A DNA stretch of 64,000 nt from Paraburkholderia youngii (GTDB taxonomy: Bacteria > Pseudomonadota > Gammaproteobacteria > Burkholderiales > Burkholderiaceae). The position numbers were made by a program, and so were the translations under genes. How positions within the stretch are numbered: position 1 is the stretch's first letter; every line of letters starts with the position of its first letter. This document shows, piece after piece, positions 40,560 to 49,586 of the stretch. The stretch spans positions 1,247,089 to 1,311,088 of the forward strand of contig NZ_JAALDK010000001.1 in assembly GCF_013366925.1 (NCBI RefSeq). The letters run 5' to 3'. The notes under the pieces were generated by a model, which saw only the letters and a program-made list of their open reading frames with translations, was not told the DNA's origin and made no database searches.

Positions 40560-41462
40560 ATGCCCATCCTGCTCGACCAGCATGCGCTGTTTATCGCCAG
40601 GCATCCCGGGCGCTTCCTGCTGCAAACGCTGAAAGCGTTTCGCGCGAACCAGGGGCTGCTGCTCGCGGGCGCGGTCGCATACTACGCGTTGCTGTCCATC
40701 GTGCCGCTGCTGATCCTGGTCGTCATCGTGCTGTCGCGCGTGGTGCCGCAGCAGCTGGTGCTCGAAGCGCTGTCGCATCTGCTGCGCTGGCTCGTGCCCG
40801 GGCAATCGGCCGCGCTCGTGCGTGAGCTGTCGAACTTTTTGCAGCATCGCGCGGTGATTGGCTGGGTGCTGCTGCTGACGATGCTGTTCTTCAGCTCGCT
40901 CGCTTTCACCGTGCTCGAAAACGCGATGTCGCTGATCTTCGTGCACCGCGTCGTCGTGAAGCGGCGCCACTTCCTGGTCTCGGCGTTGCTGCCCTACTGC
41001 TACATCATGTTTCTCGGCGTTGGCCTGCTGATCGTCACGTTCGTATCGAGCGCGCTCGACACGATCGGCGCCGAAGGTCTGCAACTGTTCGGCCTGCATG
41101 TGTCGTTGCAGGGCTTCACGCGAGTGCTGCTGTATCTGCTCGGGCTCGCCGGTGAAATCTTCGTGCTGACTTCGGTGTATCTGGTGATGCCGGTCGGACG
41201 TCCGTCGCTCAAACACGCGCTGATCGGTGGCGTGGTGGCCGGCGTGTTGTGGGAGGTCACGCGGCACGTGCTGGTCTGGTATTTCGCCACGCTGTCGCAG
41301 GTGAGCCTCGTCTATGGCTCGCTGACGATGGCGATCGTGATCCTGCTGAGCTTCGAATGGCTCGCCACGCTGCTGCTGTTCGGCGCGCAGGTGATATCGC
41401 AGTACGAGCGCTTCGGCACCGAACCGCTCGACGCGCCGCAGCCGAAGATCAAGACCGGCTGA
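40560..41462 (+). CDS. YihY/BrkB-family inner-membrane protein
   Basis: A 300-residue protein with six membrane helices and the family's opening ANQGLLLAGAVAYYALLSIVPL. Members were once called RNase BN; no enzymatic activity is established and transport or envelope roles are suggested. The C-terminal segment LVWYFATLSQVSLVYGSLTM is also typical. It is divergent from the ligase operon. Confidence 0.9.
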   Translation: MPILLDQHALFIARHPGRFLLQTLKAFRANQGLLLAGAVAYYALLSIVPLLILVVIVLSRVVPQQLVLEALSHLLRWLVPGQSAALVRELSNFLQHRAVIGWVLLLTMLFFSSLAFTVLENAMSLIFVHRVVVKRRHFLVSALLPYCYIMFLGVGLLIVTFVSSALDTIGAEGLQLFGLHVSLQGFTRVLLYLLGLAGEIFVLTSVYLVMPVGRPSLKHALIGGVVAGVLWEVTRHVLVWYFATLSQVSLVYGSLTMAIVILLSFEWLATLLLFGAQVISQYERFGTEPLDAPQPKIKTG

Positions 41463-41473
41463 GCGAGCCAGTC

Positions 41474-41491
41474 GCAAGGAACAGCCCTTGC
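41474..41491 (+). terminator. Weak hairpin after the yihY-like gene
   Basis: GCAAGG and CCTTGC surround a six-base AACAGC loop just after the stop at 41462. There is no T-tract, so this may only attenuate read-through into the next gene. Confidence 0.25.
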
Positions 41492-41561
41492 TCGTTCGAT
41501 ACCGACCAAAGCCGCCCGTTCCACGCGGCGGCATCGACTGGATATCGAGGGAGCGAGGATC

Positions 41562-43397
41562 ATGGCTGAAACCGTTGGCGATTTCATCATCGGGCGGCTG
41601 CATGCATGGGGCGTGCGGCGTATCTATGGCTATCCGGGCGACGGCATCAACGGCGTGTTCGGCGCGTTGAACCGCGCGCAGAGCGAAGCGAAAAAGCGCC
41701 ATAGAGGCACGGATCAGCCGGGCCCGATCGAATTCATCCAGGTCCGCCACGAAGAAATGGCCGCGTTCATGGCCGCCGCGCATGCCAAGTTCACCGGCGA
41801 ACTCGGCGTGTGCATCGCCACCTCGGGGCCCGGCGCTTCTCATCTGCTGACGGGCCTCTACGACGCGCGCATGGATCACATGCCGGTGCTCGCGATCGCC
41901 GGTCAGCAGGCGCGCGCGGCGATCGGCGGACACTATCAGCAGGAGCTGGATCTGCCGGCGATGTTCAAGGACGTGGCCGGCTCGTTCGTCGGCTTTGCGA
42001 CGATGCCCGCGCAGGTGCGTCATCTGGTCGATCGGGCGGTGCGTATCGCGCTTGCCGAGCGCGCGGTGACCGCGCTGATACTGCCGAACGATCTGCAGGA
42101 CATTCCGTATGAACCGCCGGGGCGCAAGCACGGCACGCTGCATTCGGGCATCGGATACGCGCGTCCGCGCGTCGTGCCGGGCGACCAGCAGTTGCGCGAG
42201 GCCGCCGACGTGCTGAACGCCGGCCGCAAGGTCGCGATCCTGGTCGGCGCTGGCGCGCTGCACGCGACCGACGAAGTGATCGCGGTCGCCGAGAAACTCG
42301 GCGCCGGCGTCGCGAAAGCGCTGCTCGGCAAGGCGGCGCTGCCCGACGATCTGCCTTGGGTGACCGGCTCGATCGGCCTGCTCGGCACGAAGCCGAGCTA
42401 CGACATGATGACCCATTGCGATACGTTGCTGATGATCGGCTCCGGCTTCCCATACTCGGAGTTTCTGCCGAAGGAAGGCGACGCGCGCGGCGTGCAGATC
42501 GACATCAAGGCCGACATGCTGAGCCTGCGTTATCCGATGGAAGTGAACCTCGTCGGCGATAGCGTCGAGACGCTGCGCGCGCTGCTGCCGCTCATCGAGC
42601 AGAAGCAGGATCGGCTGTGGCGTGAGCGCATCGAAGGCTGGGTGTCCGACTGGTGGAAGACGCTGGAAAAACGCGCGCACGAACCCGCGAAGGATGGCCT
42701 GAATCCGCAGCTGTCGGTATGGGAGCTGTCGAAGCGCATTCCGTCGAACGCGATCGTCACCAGCGATTCGGGTTCGGTCGCGAACTGGTACGCGCGTGAT
42801 CTGCAGGTGCAGCGCGGCATGATGTGCTCGCTGTCGGGCGGCCTCGCGTCGATGGGCGCGGCCGTGCCGTATGCGATCGCCGCGAAGTTCGCGTACCCCG
42901 AGCGGCCCGTGATCGCGCTGGTCGGCGACGGCGCGATGCAGATGAACAACATGGCCGAGCTGATCACGGTCGCGAAGTACTGGCAAGGCTGGAGCGATCC
43001 GCGCTGGATCTGCATGGTGCTCAACAATGGCGATCTGAACCAGGTCACATGGGAGCAACGCGTGATGGAAGGCGATCCGAAGTTCGAGGTGTCGCAGGAC
43101 ATTCCTTCCGTGCCGTATCACCGCTTTGCGGAGCTGATCGGTTTGAAGGGCATCTATGTCGACAACCCCGAGCAGATGGCGACCGCCTGGGACGACGCGC
43201 TCGCGTCGAATCGTCCCGTCGTGATCGAGGTGAAGTCCGATCCGAACGTGCCGCCGCTACCGCCGCACGTCACACTCGCGCAGGCCAAAGCGTTTGCCGA
43301 GACCTTGCTGAAGGGCGATCCCGATCAGGGCAACGTGGTGGTCGAGACGGCCAGGCAGGTGCTCGGTGCGGTGCTGCCGGGGCATCACGACAAATGA
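41562..43397 (+). CDS. ThDP-dependent pyruvate-oxidase/dehydrogenase-like enzyme (PoxB-like)
   Basis: A 611-residue ThDP enzyme of the acetolactate-synthase/pyruvate-oxidase family. The catalytic Glu is in QVRHEEMAAFMAA, the central domain contains ATSGPGASHLLTGLYDAR, and the ThDP-binding motif is GDGAMQMNNMAEL followed by NNGDLNQVTWEQRV. PoxB converts pyruvate to acetate plus CO2, feeding electrons to quinone. The C-terminal lipid-binding helix of PoxB is not obvious, so a different keto-acid substrate is possible. GAGGGAGCGAGG precedes the start. Confidence 0.85.
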   Translation: MAETVGDFIIGRLHAWGVRRIYGYPGDGINGVFGALNRAQSEAKKRHRGTDQPGPIEFIQVRHEEMAAFMAAAHAKFTGELGVCIATSGPGASHLLTGLYDARMDHMPVLAIAGQQARAAIGGHYQQELDLPAMFKDVAGSFVGFATMPAQVRHLVDRAVRIALAERAVTALILPNDLQDIPYEPPGRKHGTLHSGIGYARPRVVPGDQQLREAADVLNAGRKVAILVGAGALHATDEVIAVAEKLGAGVAKALLGKAALPDDLPWVTGSIGLLGTKPSYDMMTHCDTLLMIGSGFPYSEFLPKEGDARGVQIDIKADMLSLRYPMEVNLVGDSVETLRALLPLIEQKQDRLWRERIEGWVSDWWKTLEKRAHEPAKDGLNPQLSVWELSKRIPSNAIVTSDSGSVANWYARDLQVQRGMMCSLSGGLASMGAAVPYAIAAKFAYPERPVIALVGDGAMQMNNMAELITVAKYWQGWSDPRWICMVLNNGDLNQVTWEQRVMEGDPKFEVSQDIPSVPYHRFAELIGLKGIYVDNPEQMATAWDDALASNRPVVIEVKSDPNVPPLPPHVTLAQAKAFAETLLKGDPDQGNVVVETARQVLGAVLPGHHDK

Positions 43398-43627
43398 TGC
43401 GGTAGTGGCTCGACGACGTGTGCGCGCGCCAACGGTTCGACAGGGGACGTGACTGGTAAAATGGCGCGCGCTTCGTGCACGCGCTCATTGGGCCTGCTTC
43501 AGCGCAGCCCATCACGCCGCCCCTTACCTCATGCTCACACACGTCCTCGCCGTTTTCGCGGTGGCCCATTCTGCGTCATTCGCGCAAGTCGCATCATTTG
43601 CATCACCTGGCATGGACGCTCTCGCCC

Positions 43628-44728
43628 ATGCTTGACGAAACCCGCATCGCACGCGCATTGACCGCACGCGGCATCACGCCCGATCCCCGCCAGCGTGAGG
43701 CGATCAGCGCGCTCGTCGCGTTGCTCGGCGCGCAGCAGCGGGCACGGCGTGCATGGTCCACCGCCGCGTTCGGGCCGCAAGGTGTCTACTGTCATGGCTT
43801 GCCGGGGCGCGGCAAGAGCCTCGTCGTCGATACGCTGTTCGAGCTCGCGCGGTGCCGCAAACGGCGCCTGCATTTCCACGAGTTCCTGCGCGAGATGAAC
43901 CACCGGCTCGTCCAGGCGCCGCGGGGCGACGACCGGCTCGGCGACGTATCGCGGCAATGGCTCGACGGTATCGAGCTGCTGTGCTTCGACGAATTCCATG
44001 TGCACGATATCGCCGACGCGTTCCTGATGGGCCGCTTTCTCGACACCGCGATCAACCTCGGCACGCGGATCGTGCTGACGTCGAACTACGCACCGGACGA
44101 TCTGCTGCCCGAACCCGAGTTTCACGAGCGCTTTGTGCCGACCATCGCGCAGATCAAACGCGCTTTCAAGGTGATCCATTTCGACGGCGCGCGCGATTAC
44201 CGCTTCGGCGGCGAAGCGGCTGAGGTGCCGCGCTTTTTCGCGCCGCTCGATGCGTCGAGTGAGGCCGCGTTGCGCGAGATCTTCACGAGCCATGAAAGCG
44301 GCGCTGCGATCGAACCGGTGAAGCTGAGCGCGGCGGGCCGCCCGCTCGAAGCGCGCGCGGCCGGCAGCGCGCTGCTGTGGGCGGACTTCGAGCAGCTATG
44401 TGTCGCGAGCCGCTCGCACCTCGACTACCTCGATCTCGCCGAGCAATGGCAAGGCTTGATCGTCGATCGTCTGCATACGGAAGCATTGAGGCAGTCGCAT
44501 ACGCTGCAGCGCCTCGTGTGGCTGATCGACATCTTCTACGACCGCAAGCGCGCGCTCTTCATCGCGTCCGATCAGCCGATCGGGACCGCCTTGATCGGCC
44601 TCGAAGGCGCGCATGATCTGTCGCGTACGCTGAGCCGGCTCGCCGAGATGCAATCGCGCGCGTATCGCAGCGCGCTCGAGCGAGGCGGCGAGGACCAAGC
44701 GCAAGACGGGATCGACGCCGAAGCTTGA
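43628..44728 (+). CDS. zapE: ZapE-type AFG1 ATPase
   Basis: A 366-residue AAA-type ATPase. Walker A is GLPGRGKS (residues 57-64), Walker B LLCFDEFHVHD, and sensor-1 VLTSNYAPDDLLPEP. In E. coli ZapE acts at the Z-ring under stress. It is usually a housekeeping gene; here it stands alone. The ATG at 43628 is chosen because the 51 residues possible upstream are basic low-complexity sequence. Confidence 0.9.
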   Translation: MLDETRIARALTARGITPDPRQREAISALVALLGAQQRARRAWSTAAFGPQGVYCHGLPGRGKSLVVDTLFELARCRKRRLHFHEFLREMNHRLVQAPRGDDRLGDVSRQWLDGIELLCFDEFHVHDIADAFLMGRFLDTAINLGTRIVLTSNYAPDDLLPEPEFHERFVPTIAQIKRAFKVIHFDGARDYRFGGEAAEVPRFFAPLDASSEAALREIFTSHESGAAIEPVKLSAAGRPLEARAAGSALLWADFEQLCVASRSHLDYLDLAEQWQGLIVDRLHTEALRQSHTLQRLVWLIDIFYDRKRALFIASDQPIGTALIGLEGAHDLSRTLSRLAEMQSRAYRSALERGGEDQAQDGIDAEA

Positions 44729-44951
44729 AAGCCGGGCATCCACCCTGCGCATTTCTGCAATTCTTGCAAGGCAGCGGTAAAGCGTGCCAACGCCCTTGCG
44801 CATCGACGCACGCGCGACGCCGCCGCGCGCGGCGCCGGAGCGACAACGAAGCCGCCCGCTGACCCGGCCCGCCGCTTGCGCGGGAATGGGTTCTGCTACC
44901 GCCGAGCGCAGACCCCATTGTTCAGCGGATTACCGCCGCTCGCGCCCGTCC

Positions 44952-46058
44952 ATGCTCAGAACCGCTTCCGTAGCCGCCACATTGTGCGCGGCCTGCCTCA
45001 CGTCCGCCTGCGTGCATATCGGCCCCTCGCGTCTGAAGGCCGATCAGGTCGACTATGCGCGGGCGCTCGGCGACGCGAAGAAACGCGCGATCCTCGCCGC
45101 CGTGATCGGTCTGCGCTACGGCGATGCGCCCGCATTCCTGACCGTCAGCAGCATCATCGCCGCCTACACGTTCGACACCACCGGCGGCGCGACGCTCAAC
45201 GCCGGCTCGGGCACCATGCCGAACTACGCGCAGGCGACCGGCAGCGTGTCGTACTCGAACCGGCCGACCTTCACGTTCACGCCGACCACCGGTGAAGCGT
45301 TCGCGTCCGCCTATATCCGGCCGCTCGCGCCGGCGCTCGTGTTGCCGCTCGCCGAGGGCGGCGTGCCGATCGATCTGCTGTTGCGCATCACCGCGCAATC
45401 GATCGGCGGTCTGCGCAACGGCGATGTGCTCGGCGGCAACAACAGCGCGGGCGCGCCGGGCTTCTTCGAATTGCTGCAGGCGTTGCGTCGTCTGCAACTG
45501 GCGGGCGAACTGAACGTCGAGACACGTCAGCTCGATGTGAAGGCCGATCTCAAAGGCGGCCAAAGCCCCGCACTGGCCGTGTTCCTGTCGATCGGCGCGA
45601 CCACCAGCGGCGAGTCGCCGAGCACGGCCGCCGATGTCGCGCGCGTGCGCAGGCTGCTGCATCTGTCTACGAAGACACGTAGCTATGAGGTCGTTTATGG
45701 GCCGTCGTCGACTTCCGCGAAGGGCGAGCGCATTACGATGGTCACGCGCTCGGTGCTCGGCATCCTCAGCGATCTCGGCGCGCAGGTGCAGGTGCCGCAG
45801 GAGCGCATCAGCGACGGTTCGACGAAGCCGACCGTCGGGTTGGTCGGCGGTGAAACCAGGCCGACGATCATCGTGCATTCGGGCAAGGTCGCGCCGGCCG
45901 ATGCTTATGTGTCGATCGCATATGGGCCTTCGGTGTATTGGGTCGAGCGCAATGACTTCGACTCGAAATACGCGTTTACGGTCGTGCAGAATCTGATGGC
46001 GCTCGCGGAGTCGGATACGAGCAGTAAGGCGCCGGTGGTGACGATTCCGGCGAATTGA
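44952..46058 (+). CDS. Putative lipoprotein of unknown function
   Basis: A 368-residue protein with a lipobox LTSAC (lipidated Cys20). A Thr/Gly-rich beta region follows (TLNAGSGTMPNYAQATGSVS), then GEAFASAYIRPLAPALVLPLAEG and a C-terminal alpha/beta part ending VVQNLMALAESDTSSK. No enzyme motif is visible. It may be an envelope scaffold; nothing in its neighbours (zapE, a VOC protein) reveals a pathway. The 223 nt before it contain no gene. Confidence 0.75.
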   Translation: MLRTASVAATLCAACLTSACVHIGPSRLKADQVDYARALGDAKKRAILAAVIGLRYGDAPAFLTVSSIIAAYTFDTTGGATLNAGSGTMPNYAQATGSVSYSNRPTFTFTPTTGEAFASAYIRPLAPALVLPLAEGGVPIDLLLRITAQSIGGLRNGDVLGGNNSAGAPGFFELLQALRRLQLAGELNVETRQLDVKADLKGGQSPALAVFLSIGATTSGESPSTAADVARVRRLLHLSTKTRSYEVVYGPSSTSAKGERITMVTRSVLGILSDLGAQVQVPQERISDGSTKPTVGLVGGETRPTIIVHSGKVAPADAYVSIAYGPSVYWVERNDFDSKYAFTVVQNLMALAESDTSSKAPVVTIPAN

Positions 46059-46121
46059 CGAGCGAATGTAAGCGGCTCACCTGCCGCTCACCCGCCGCTC
46101 TTTCGCGGCAAAGGAGAAGCC

Positions 46122-46550
46122 ATGGAAAAGATCCCAGTTACCACCGCCTTATTCATCGCAGGCTTTGGCCCGATCGTGACCGAGGCCCAGCCAAGCCGCG
46201 ATCTCTATGGCCGGGCCTTCGGTATCCCCTTCAAGGAAGAGAACGGCGGCTATCTCCATACGGAGAGCCTGAACGGCGCAAACTCTTTCGCGTTGTGGCC
46301 GCTCTCTCACGCCGCTCAGTCTTGCTTCGGCACCGAAGCGTGGCCTCCCGAGGTACCCATCCCGCAAGCCTGGATCGAGTTCGATGTCGACGACGTCGAA
46401 GCGGCAACGGCAGAACTTGAATCGCAAGGGTATCGAATGCTGGTCAGAAACCGGAATGAGCCATGGGGCCAGACTGTCAGCCGCTTTATCGGGCCGGAAG
46501 GATTGCTGATCGGAATCACGTATACGCCCTGGCTGCGGGACAAGAAATGA
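46122..46550 (+). CDS. VOC (glyoxalase/bleomycin-resistance) family protein
   Basis: A 142-residue protein with two beta-alpha-beta-beta-beta modules of the vicinal-oxygen-chelate fold: LFIAGFGPIVTEAQPSRDLY, then WIEFDVDDVEAATAELESQG and QTVSRFIGPEGLLIGITYTP. The usual first metal His is not clear, which is seen in antibiotic-binding or non-catalytic members. AAGGAGAAGCC precedes the ATG. Substrate unknown. Confidence 0.85.
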   Translation: MEKIPVTTALFIAGFGPIVTEAQPSRDLYGRAFGIPFKEENGGYLHTESLNGANSFALWPLSHAAQSCFGTEAWPPEVPIPQAWIEFDVDDVEAATAELESQGYRMLVRNRNEPWGQTVSRFIGPEGLLIGITYTPWLRDKK

Positions 46551-46615
46551 TGACGGCCGCCGCGCAGATCAGGGACGAGCGCGCATCGGATTGCCCGGTT
46601 AATTCCTGAAATCGA

Positions 46616-46633
46616 TATTCACCATTGTGAATA
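46616..46633. promoter_or_regulatory. Operator-like inverted repeat
   Basis: TATTCAC-CATT-GTGAATA is a perfect 7-bp inverted repeat with a 4-bp spacer. It sits about 115 nt before the gene at 46749, overlapping a possible -35 element (TTGTGA). The size and symmetry fit a dimeric regulator's site; which one is unknown. Confidence 0.4.
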
Positions 46634-46748
46634 ATGCGCATAACTATCAGCCCTCGCTTTCCTAAACTTGGAGTCTCGCGACCCTGACGGAAACGTACGT
46701 GAGCATCGTTTGCGTCGATATCGCAATCCATTAAAGGAGAAGCGCTTC

Positions 46749-47045
46749 ATGAACAAGGCAACCAGCACATTGATCGCGGCTGTCGCCGCCCTGATGCTGT
46801 CGAGCGGCGTATATGCCCAAAGCAACAACACGCTGGCGACTCCATCCACGAAGTCGCCGGCCGCTCCAACGAGTGGCTACGGCACGCCTGGCGCCACCGG
46901 CTCGGACAGCGGCTCGGCATCGCCGAACTCGGGCCAGCCGATGAGCACGATGAGCACGGACAGTAGTTCCACGTCCCGCCAGCCCGCTTACGGGGTCAAC
47001 AACTCACTGGCGACCCCATCCACGAAGTCGCCAGCCGGCCAATAA
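46749..47045 (+). CDS. Small secreted Ser/Thr/Pro-rich protein with duplicated motif
   Basis: A 98-residue protein with a signal peptide (residues 1-23, ending GVYAQS) and a low-complexity mature chain. The phrase NN(T/S)LATPSTKSPA occurs at both ends of the mature region, and the DNA encoding the two copies is nearly identical, indicating an internal duplication. AAGGAGAAGCGC precedes the start. No function is recognisable; it may be surface-exposed and disordered. Confidence 0.7.
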   Translation: MNKATSTLIAAVAALMLSSGVYAQSNNTLATPSTKSPAAPTSGYGTPGATGSDSGSASPNSGQPMSTMSTDSSSTSRQPAYGVNNSLATPSTKSPAGQ

Positions 47046-47077
47046 GCGCAAGCTCGGCTGGCAACCCCGCGCGGTAA

Positions 47078-47116
47078 ATCGAACGTCGCCTCTGCCCCGG
47101 CATGCGGTCGTTCGAT
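47078..47116 (+). terminator. Possible hairpin after the small secreted protein gene
   Basis: ATCGAACG (47078-47085) pairs perfectly with CGTTCGAT (47109-47116) over a 23-nt loop, 33 nt after the stop. The loop is long and no T-tract follows, so this is tentative. Confidence 0.3.
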
Positions 47117-47203
47117 CCGCGAATGCGTGCACTCGCCGCGCGCGACTTCGGTGGACGCTGACCTAGAATAAAAGCATGGTCGCGACCCAACGAGGAGGCT
47201 GCC

Positions 47204-47677
47204 ATGACACTCACGCTAACGTCGCAAGCCTTCCGACAGAGCGGCGAGATTCCGGTGCAGCATACCTGCGAGGGCGCCAATGTATCCCCGCCGCTCGCGT
47301 GGTCCGGCGTGCCCGCGAACGCAAAAAGCCTGGCGCTGATCGTCGACGACCCCGACGCGCCGGACCCCGCCGCGCCGAGAATGACTTGGGTACATTGGGT
47401 GCTCTACAACATCCCGCCGACAGCAACCGGGCTAGCCGATGGCGCTGATGCACAGGCTTTGCCGGGCGGCACGCTCGAAGGCACCAATGACTTCAAGCGT
47501 GCCGCTTACGGCGGCCCGTGTCCGCCCGTGGGACGCCACCGCTATTTCCACAAGCTGTATGCGCTCGACACCGTACTGCCCGATTTGAAAAGCCCCAGCA
47601 AGGCCGCTCTCGAGAAGGCCATGCACGGGCACGTACTCACGCAGGCCGAACTGATCGGCACCTATCAGAAGCGATGA
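47204..47677 (+). CDS. YbhB/YbcL-type phosphatidylethanolamine-binding (PEBP) protein
   Basis: A 157-residue PEBP-fold protein. Conserved segments are CEGANVSPPLAWSGVPANAK, IVDDPDAPD, WVHWVLYNIPP and the ligand-site loop YGGPCPPVGRHRYFHKLYAL. Bacterial members are cytoplasmic or periplasmic with no proven role; this one lacks a signal peptide. A good ribosome site, GAGGAGG, and a possible -10 box TAGAAT precede it. Confidence 0.92.
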   Translation: MTLTLTSQAFRQSGEIPVQHTCEGANVSPPLAWSGVPANAKSLALIVDDPDAPDPAAPRMTWVHWVLYNIPPTATGLADGADAQALPGGTLEGTNDFKRAAYGGPCPPVGRHRYFHKLYALDTVLPDLKSPSKAALEKAMHGHVLTQAELIGTYQKR

Positions 47678-47686
47678 GCGCTGGCA

Positions 47687-48658
47687 TCAGTGCGACGACA
47701 CATAAGACGTATCAGCGAATACAGCCGGGATCGCGAAGCTCTCGCGCATCCGCTTAGCCTCCGCTGCCGGCGTCAAGCCGAACAGACGCCTGAATTCCCT
47801 GCTGAACTGGGACGGGCTCGCGTAACCCACAGCGTGTCCGGCGGCCTCCGCGGTCAGGTCCTGGCGCACCATTAACAGGCGAGCCTGATGAAGTCGCGTC
47901 GACTTCACGTATTGCATCGGCGACACCTGTGTAATGGCCTTGAAGTGGCTGTGGAAACTCGGAATGCTCATACCCGCTTCGTCGGCCAGTCGCCTTACGT
48001 CGAGAGGCTGCGCATAGCTTGCATGAATCACGCGGAGTGAGCGGCCTATCTGGCCGAACTGTCCTCGCATCGCCAAGGCCTCGCGCAACGAGCTTCCCTG
48101 GGCCCCCGTGAGCACCCGGAAATACAGCTCACGCAGCAGCCCTGCACCCAACACAGCAGCTTCGAGTGGCCGATGCATCGCCTCGAGAAAGCGCAGCACG
48201 GACGCTTGCATCGCGTCATCCATCGGCGTCGACATCATGCTCCGAGGTGCTGGTGTGCGCTCAGCCCCCCCTTCGCGGTCGATCCGCTCCGCAAGTTCGG
48301 CGGCCAAGGCGAAATCGAGGTGCAGATACAGCGCGAGCAGTGGTCGCTCCTCGGTTGCGTCGGTCTCCATGCTGAATGGCACTGGCACGGATACGGCCAG
48401 ATAGTGATGCTCGTCATACAGGTACAGCTGGTCGCCGAAATAGCCTCGCTTGCGGCCCTGGCAGACGATCACGATACCGGGGTCGTACAGAACGGGCGTG
48501 CGCGATAGCGCCCGGTTCGACCGCAAGATGCGGACGCTCGGCAGCGCCGTCAGGTTGTAACCCTCGTCGGGCGCCAACGCGCGCAGCAGCGCAACCATGC
48601 GTTTCTGGCTGCGCGAGGATAGAGCTGGGTGCTGGGTCGAAGCGCGTGGCGTGCTCAT
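47687..48658 (-). CDS. AraC-family transcriptional regulator
   Basis: A 323-residue regulator. Residues 1-200 are the AraC_N-type ligand region typical of the group that controls adjacent oxidoreductases. The tandem helix-turn-helix lies near the C-terminus: LADEAGMSIPSFHSHFKAIT and AAGHAVGYASPSQFSREFRR. The ATG at 48658 is preferred over an upstream TTG. It is divergent from the SDR gene at 48753 with 94 nt between starts, so it most likely controls that gene. Confidence 0.92.
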   Translation of the reverse strand: MSTPRASTQHPALSSRSQKRMVALLRALAPDEGYNLTALPSVRILRSNRALSRTPVLYDPGIVIVCQGRKRGYFGDQLYLYDEHHYLAVSVPVPFSMETDATEERPLLALYLHLDFALAAELAERIDREGGAERTPAPRSMMSTPMDDAMQASVLRFLEAMHRPLEAAVLGAGLLRELYFRVLTGAQGSSLREALAMRGQFGQIGRSLRVIHASYAQPLDVRRLADEAGMSIPSFHSHFKAITQVSPMQYVKSTRLHQARLLMVRQDLTAEAAGHAVGYASPSQFSREFRRLFGLTPAAEAKRMRESFAIPAVFADTSYVSSH

Positions 48659-48752
48659 AGTTTTGTGCAAGAAACTCAGCGGAATTCGGCTTATTTTGCC
48701 TCGTCTGTCAGATTAGTATGCACTCTCCAATCGACTTTCGGGAGAAGCTTCA
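48659..48752. promoter_or_regulatory. Divergent promoter region of the AraC and SDR genes
   Basis: A 94-nt gap between divergent starts that must hold both promoters and the regulator's site. It is AT-richer than the genes around it (TTCGGCTTATTTTGCC). CGGGAGAAGC is the ribosome site for the SDR. I cannot assign individual boxes. Confidence 0.5.
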
Positions 48753-49586
48753 ATGACATCCAGCAAAACTCTGCTCATCACTGGCGTCAGCAGCGGTTTT
48801 GGCCGCGTGCTCGCACAGGAAGCGCTGGCGACGGGTCACAAGGTCGTCGGTACGGTGAGAACTGCCCAGGCAAAGCGCGAATTCGAGTCCCTGTCCGCGA
48901 ACGCCGCTTGGGGACGCGTGCTCGACGTGACCGACTTCGACGCGATCGACGGCGTGGTGGCGGAAATCGAGGCTAGCGTCGGACCCATCGATGTGCTGGT
49001 CAACAATGCCGGCTACGGTCACGAGGGCATCATGGAGGAATCGCCGCTCCCGGAGATGCGCCGTCAGTTCGATGTGAACGTATTTGGTGCGGTCGCGATG
49101 ATGAAGGCCGTCCTGCCATTCATGCGTGAGCGCCGCCGCGGTCACATTGTGAATATCACATCGATGGGCGGCTACATCACGATGCCGGGAATCACCTACT
49201 ACTGCGGCAGCAAGTTTGCGTTAGAGGGCATCTCCGAGGCGCTCGGCAAAGAGGTCAAGCCCTTCGGTATTGCCGTGACGGCGGTGGCGCCGGGCTCGTT
49301 TCGCACAGACTGGGCGGGCCGCTCGATGACCCGAACGCCCCGCTCGATTCCGGATTACGACGATATTTTCGATCCCATCCGCCAAGCCCGCGAGGAAAAA
49401 AGCGGCAAGCAATTGGGAGATCCAAGGAAAGCGGCGCGCGCAATGCTGGCCGCCATCGCAGCGGAACATCCGCCCGCGCATCTTTTGCTCGGTAGCGACG
49501 CACTCGGTCTCGTTCGAGACAAGATGTCGGCGTTGAACGCGGAAATCGGTGCGTGGGAGGCTATCACCGTTTCGACGGATGGCTGA
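48753..49586 (+). CDS. SDR-family oxidoreductase under AraC control
   Basis: A 277-residue short-chain dehydrogenase with the variant glycine motif TGVSSGFG (residues 10-17), NNAG near 84-87, and Ser137, Tyr150 and Lys154. Its length and the C-terminal helix (LLGSDALGLVRDKMSALNAE) fit the group annotated as oxidoreductase/retinol-dehydrogenase-like. Divergent from an AraC regulator, it is probably induced by an aldehyde, ketone or alcohol. Confidence 0.9.
   Translation: MTSSKTLLITGVSSGFGRVLAQEALATGHKVVGTVRTAQAKREFESLSANAAWGRVLDVTDFDAIDGVVAEIEASVGPIDVLVNNAGYGHEGIMEESPLPEMRRQFDVNVFGAVAMMKAVLPFMRERRRGHIVNITSMGGYITMPGITYYCGSKFALEGISEALGKEVKPFGIAVTAVAPGSFRTDWAGRSMTRTPRSIPDYDDIFDPIRQAREEKSGKQLGDPRKAARAMLAAIAAEHPPAHLLLGSDALGLVRDKMSALNAEIGAWEAITVSTDG

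Noticed and set aside
40401..43121. Long open frame antisense to the pyruvate-oxidase-like gene, continuous with the exonuclease gene
   Set aside because: It is the reverse-complement shadow of a well-supported ThDP enzyme in GC-rich DNA. The composition is Arg/His-rich and no domain is present.
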